From JBCDBY01 sp039182715 (GTDB lineage: Bacteria; Planctomycetota; PLA2): DNA of 25,604 nucleotides. The position numbers and the translations under genes are program-made. How positions within the stretch are numbered: position 1 is the first letter of the stretch; every line of letters begins with the position of its first letter. This document shows positions 23,688-25,604 of this stretch, one piece after another. Below the pieces are notes generated by a model that saw nothing but the letters and a program-made list of their open reading frames with translations, had not been told where the DNA came from and did no database searches. The stretch covers positions 1 to 25,604 of the forward strand of contig JBCDBY010000020.1 of the NCBI GenBank assembly GCA_039182715.1. Direction: 5' to 3'.

Positions 23688-25604
23688 ATGGCAAAGCTGA
23701 TTTTGCGCACGCCGGAAGGCGTGGTGACGGAGTTGTCGCTGGACAACCGTGACTCCGTCACGATTGGTCGCTCTCCCGAATGCGACATGCCGATTGAAGA
23801 CGGCCAGGCGTCGAGACGCCACGCGTCCGTGACGCGTGCCGACGAAGGCTACGAGGTTGCCGACCTCGGTTCCACGAATGGAACCCTGCTCAACAGCGTG
23901 CAGGTCAAGCAACGTCCGCTTCAACATGGCGACGTCATTCGAATCGGTGCGACGGAGATCGAATACGACGATCCCCATGCGCGTCCGGCACCGTCCGGCG
24001 ACAGCAGCGTGAGCTCGCTCGTCTACGCGCGCGGTGATCGCAAGGGCGACAAGGTCGAACTGAGCGCGCAGCGCACCACGATGGGGCGCAAGGACTCGAA
24101 CGCCATCGTCCTGCAGGACAACGTCGCGTCGAGCTACCACTGCGAAATCGTGCGCGATCTCAACGGCTACACGCTGCGCGATCTCGGTTCGACCAACGGC
24201 ACGCTCGTGAACAACGAGATGGTGACCGAGACGCAGCTCGTTCACGGCGCGCGCATCCGCATCGGCAACACGCGCTTCGTCTTCCAGGATCCCGCCATGG
24301 CGGAGATCGACCTGGAGCTCGCCGGCGTCGACGACGACGAGGCGGAATGGGGCATGATGCGCGACCTCGACCTCGCGTCGGTCCGCAAGCGGAATCCCGC
24401 CAACCTGATCTACGTTGTCCTCTTCCTCGGCATCTGCGGCGCGCTCTACTACCTGACGCAGCTCGCGCCGCGCACCACCAAGCAGATCGACACCGGCCCG
24501 GACGGAAACCTGTTGCTCGGCTACGGCTTCCCCCGCGCTTCGAGTGCGCTCTACTGGAGCGGCGGCGATACCGGTTCCGGCGAAGTCGACTGGGCGCAGG
24601 CCGGCGGCGGCCGCCTCGGCTTCCGCGCCGGTGACGACGGCGGCGCGATCTTCTACAGCGAACGATTCAACGCGCGCAAGCGCGCCTTCAAGCTCTCGGG
24701 CCAGTTCAGCGACGGCGACAACGCGCGCTTCGGCATGCGCTTCCGCGGCGGTGGTCTCGAACAGTGGCGTTTCGCCACCGACGGCACGGTCGAGGCGAGC
24801 GCGCCGACCTGGGCCACGACGGTCCAGGCGGGCGTCCTGTTCACCGGCGCGGGTAGCGCGACGCTCGACAATGCGGCGCTCGTCCAGATGGGGCCGGCGC
24901 GCGTCGAGTCCGTCGAACAGAGCAATTTCGCTCTCGTGACGGTGGATGGCCAGCAGGTCGCGCTTCTCTACAACGGCCTTCCGTCGCTCGTGAAGGGGCG
25001 CCTCGTCGCCTACGGCGAGGGCGGGCGCGCGATCGACGGCGGCACCATGGAGGTCGCCGTGACGGCGGCCGACGATCAGTTCCTGACGATCAGGATCAGC
25101 AGCGGCAACGAAGCGAAGATGCTCGGCATCGAATGGACCGAGGCGGGCGGCTATCTGACGCAGGGCGGCTGGCGCGCCTTCACGCCGGGGCAGCAGCCGG
25201 AGTTCCACGCGGCCTTCCCCGAGGCGGGCGTGACGCGTCTCGACGGCGTCCGCAAGCTGCTCGTCGGCGGGCGTGGGCGTGCGATCTCGGTCGTCGCCGC
25301 GAGCGACACCGGACGCCTCGCCACCGTCGCCACGGTGGATGCGGCCGGCAACCGCTGGGCGGTCATGGGGCCGATCGCCGACGGCGCGTTCAGCTTCCGC
25401 ATCAAGACCAACCTGCGCGGCGACACGGTCCTCGCGAGCAACGCGGTCACCGTCGCGGAGCAGCACTACAACCAGAATCGCTGGGGCGAGTTCCTCAACG
25501 CCGCGCAGTCGGCGCGGGCCGTGTGCCCGTTCATGCGCGACTCCGGCAAGCGCCGGCTCGCCGAGAAGATGGTCGAAGTCTTCGAGCGCGCGACGCGCGT
25601 CGCG
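23688..25604 (+). CDS. Dual-FHA transmembrane protein with extracytoplasmic beta-rich region (3' end outside window)
   Basis: ATG 23688 follows AGGA at 7 nt; 639 codons are visible with no stop. FHA1 (about 1-100): TIGRSPECD, ASRRHASV and LGSTNGTLLN. FHA2 (about 110-205): TMGRKDSNA, ASSYHCEIV and LGSTNGTLVN; its SxxH segment is SSYH, a mild change. An acidic linker (IDLELAGVDDDEAEWG) leads to one TM at about 239-258 (NLIYVVLFLGICGALYYL). Residues about 275-600 look like beta-sandwich domains; RFGMRFRGGG and GSATLDNAALVQMG recall lectin/CBM-like folds, by pattern only. A helical segment begins near 605. FHA domains read phosphothreonine in the cytoplasm; the protein may link Ser/Thr phosphorylation to the envelope. 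The encoded frame has its own strong promoter. Confidence 0.87.
   Translation, partial: MAKLILRTPEGVVTELSLDNRDSVTIGRSPECDMPIEDGQASRRHASVTRADEGYEVADLGSTNGTLLNSVQVKQRPLQHGDVIRIGATEIEYDDPHARPAPSGDSSVSSLVYARGDRKGDKVELSAQRTTMGRKDSNAIVLQDNVASSYHCEIVRDLNGYTLRDLGSTNGTLVNNEMVTETQLVHGARIRIGNTRFVFQDPAMAEIDLELAGVDDDEAEWGMMRDLDLASVRKRNPANLIYVVLFLGICGALYYLTQLAPRTTKQIDTGPDGNLLLGYGFPRASSALYWSGGDTGSGEVDWAQAGGGRLGFRAGDDGGAIFYSERFNARKRAFKLSGQFSDGDNARFGMRFRGGGLEQWRFATDGTVEASAPTWATTVQAGVLFTGAGSATLDNAALVQMGPARVESVEQSNFALVTVDGQQVALLYNGLPSLVKGRLVAYGEGGRAIDGGTMEVAVTAADDQFLTIRISSGNEAKMLGIEWTEAGGYLTQGGWRAFTPGQQPEFHAAFPEAGVTRLDGVRKLLVGGRGRAISVVAASDTGRLATVATVDAAGNRWAVMGPIADGAFSFRIKTNLRGDTVLASNAVTVAEQHYNQNRWGEFLNAAQSARAVCPFMRDSGKRRLAEKMVEVFERATRVA

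Noticed and set aside
23370..25466. 698-residue minus-strand frame at the end of the window
   Set aside because: Antisense to the dual-FHA gene, which has clear FHA motifs, an SD and a strong promoter. The minus frame starts inside the repeat island and has no recognisable domain.

Overview
The window is GC-rich throughout (about two thirds G+C or more by eye). Every gene I can support lies on the + strand. The mix is: TPR-bearing secretin-like proteins, an ExbB gene with two ExbD genes, an alkaline-phosphatase-superfamily enzyme, FHA-domain proteins, a degenerate sigma-54-type regulator, and a bacterial TMTC-like GT-C protein. This suggests a Gram-negative-type bacterium with a complex envelope, most likely a Planctomycetota member. 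Myxococcota or another deep diderm lineage cannot be excluded, and no rRNA or other phylogenetic marker is present.

Layout. (1) 2-1690 is the 3' part of a secretin-family gene, closed by a strong terminator. (2) 2076-10100 reads as one transcription unit behind a good promoter: two exported TPR proteins, an ExbB/TolQ/MotA proton channel, two ExbD/TolR proteins, and a membrane-anchored phosphatase/sulfatase-fold enzyme. (3) 10446-13112 is a second secretin, a likely lipoprotein with a long helical N-terminal region and a structured leader, also closed by a strong terminator. The two secretins are paralogues bracketing the ExbBD unit. (4) 13169-15278 holds a HAD hydrolase, a family-2 glycosyltransferase and a methyltransferase, joined by ATGA overlaps. 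(5) 15405-20943 holds an AsnB-type amidotransferase overlapping a 1286-residue GT-C/TPR membrane protein. (6) 20984-22840 encodes an FHA-GAF-AAA+-Fis regulator whose AAA+ core has lost its catalytic and sigma-54-contact motifs. (7) 22841-23687 has no gene. It holds a large nested inverted-repeat island, then a clear promoter and a folded leader. (8) 23688 to the window end is a protein with two FHA domains, one membrane segment and a large extracytoplasmic part, cut by the window edge.

How the genes may work together (inference). Secretins, exported TPR proteins and a proton-driven ExbB/ExbD motor side by side suggest a trans-envelope machine in which an ExbBD motor serves an outer-membrane secretin. 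No GspE/PilB/PilT ATPase, GspF, pilin or TonB/TolA gene is visible, so this is not a standard type II secretion, type IV pilus or Tol system. The downstream HAD/GT2/methyltransferase/AsnB/GT-C genes look like a surface-glycan or protein-glycosylation module. The two FHA proteins suggest phosphothreonine signalling, though no kinase is present here.

Most worth follow-up: the secretin/ExbBD/TPR locus, the catalytically degenerate bEBP-like regulator, the nested inverted-repeat island, and a terminator ending 6 nt before the HAD start codon.
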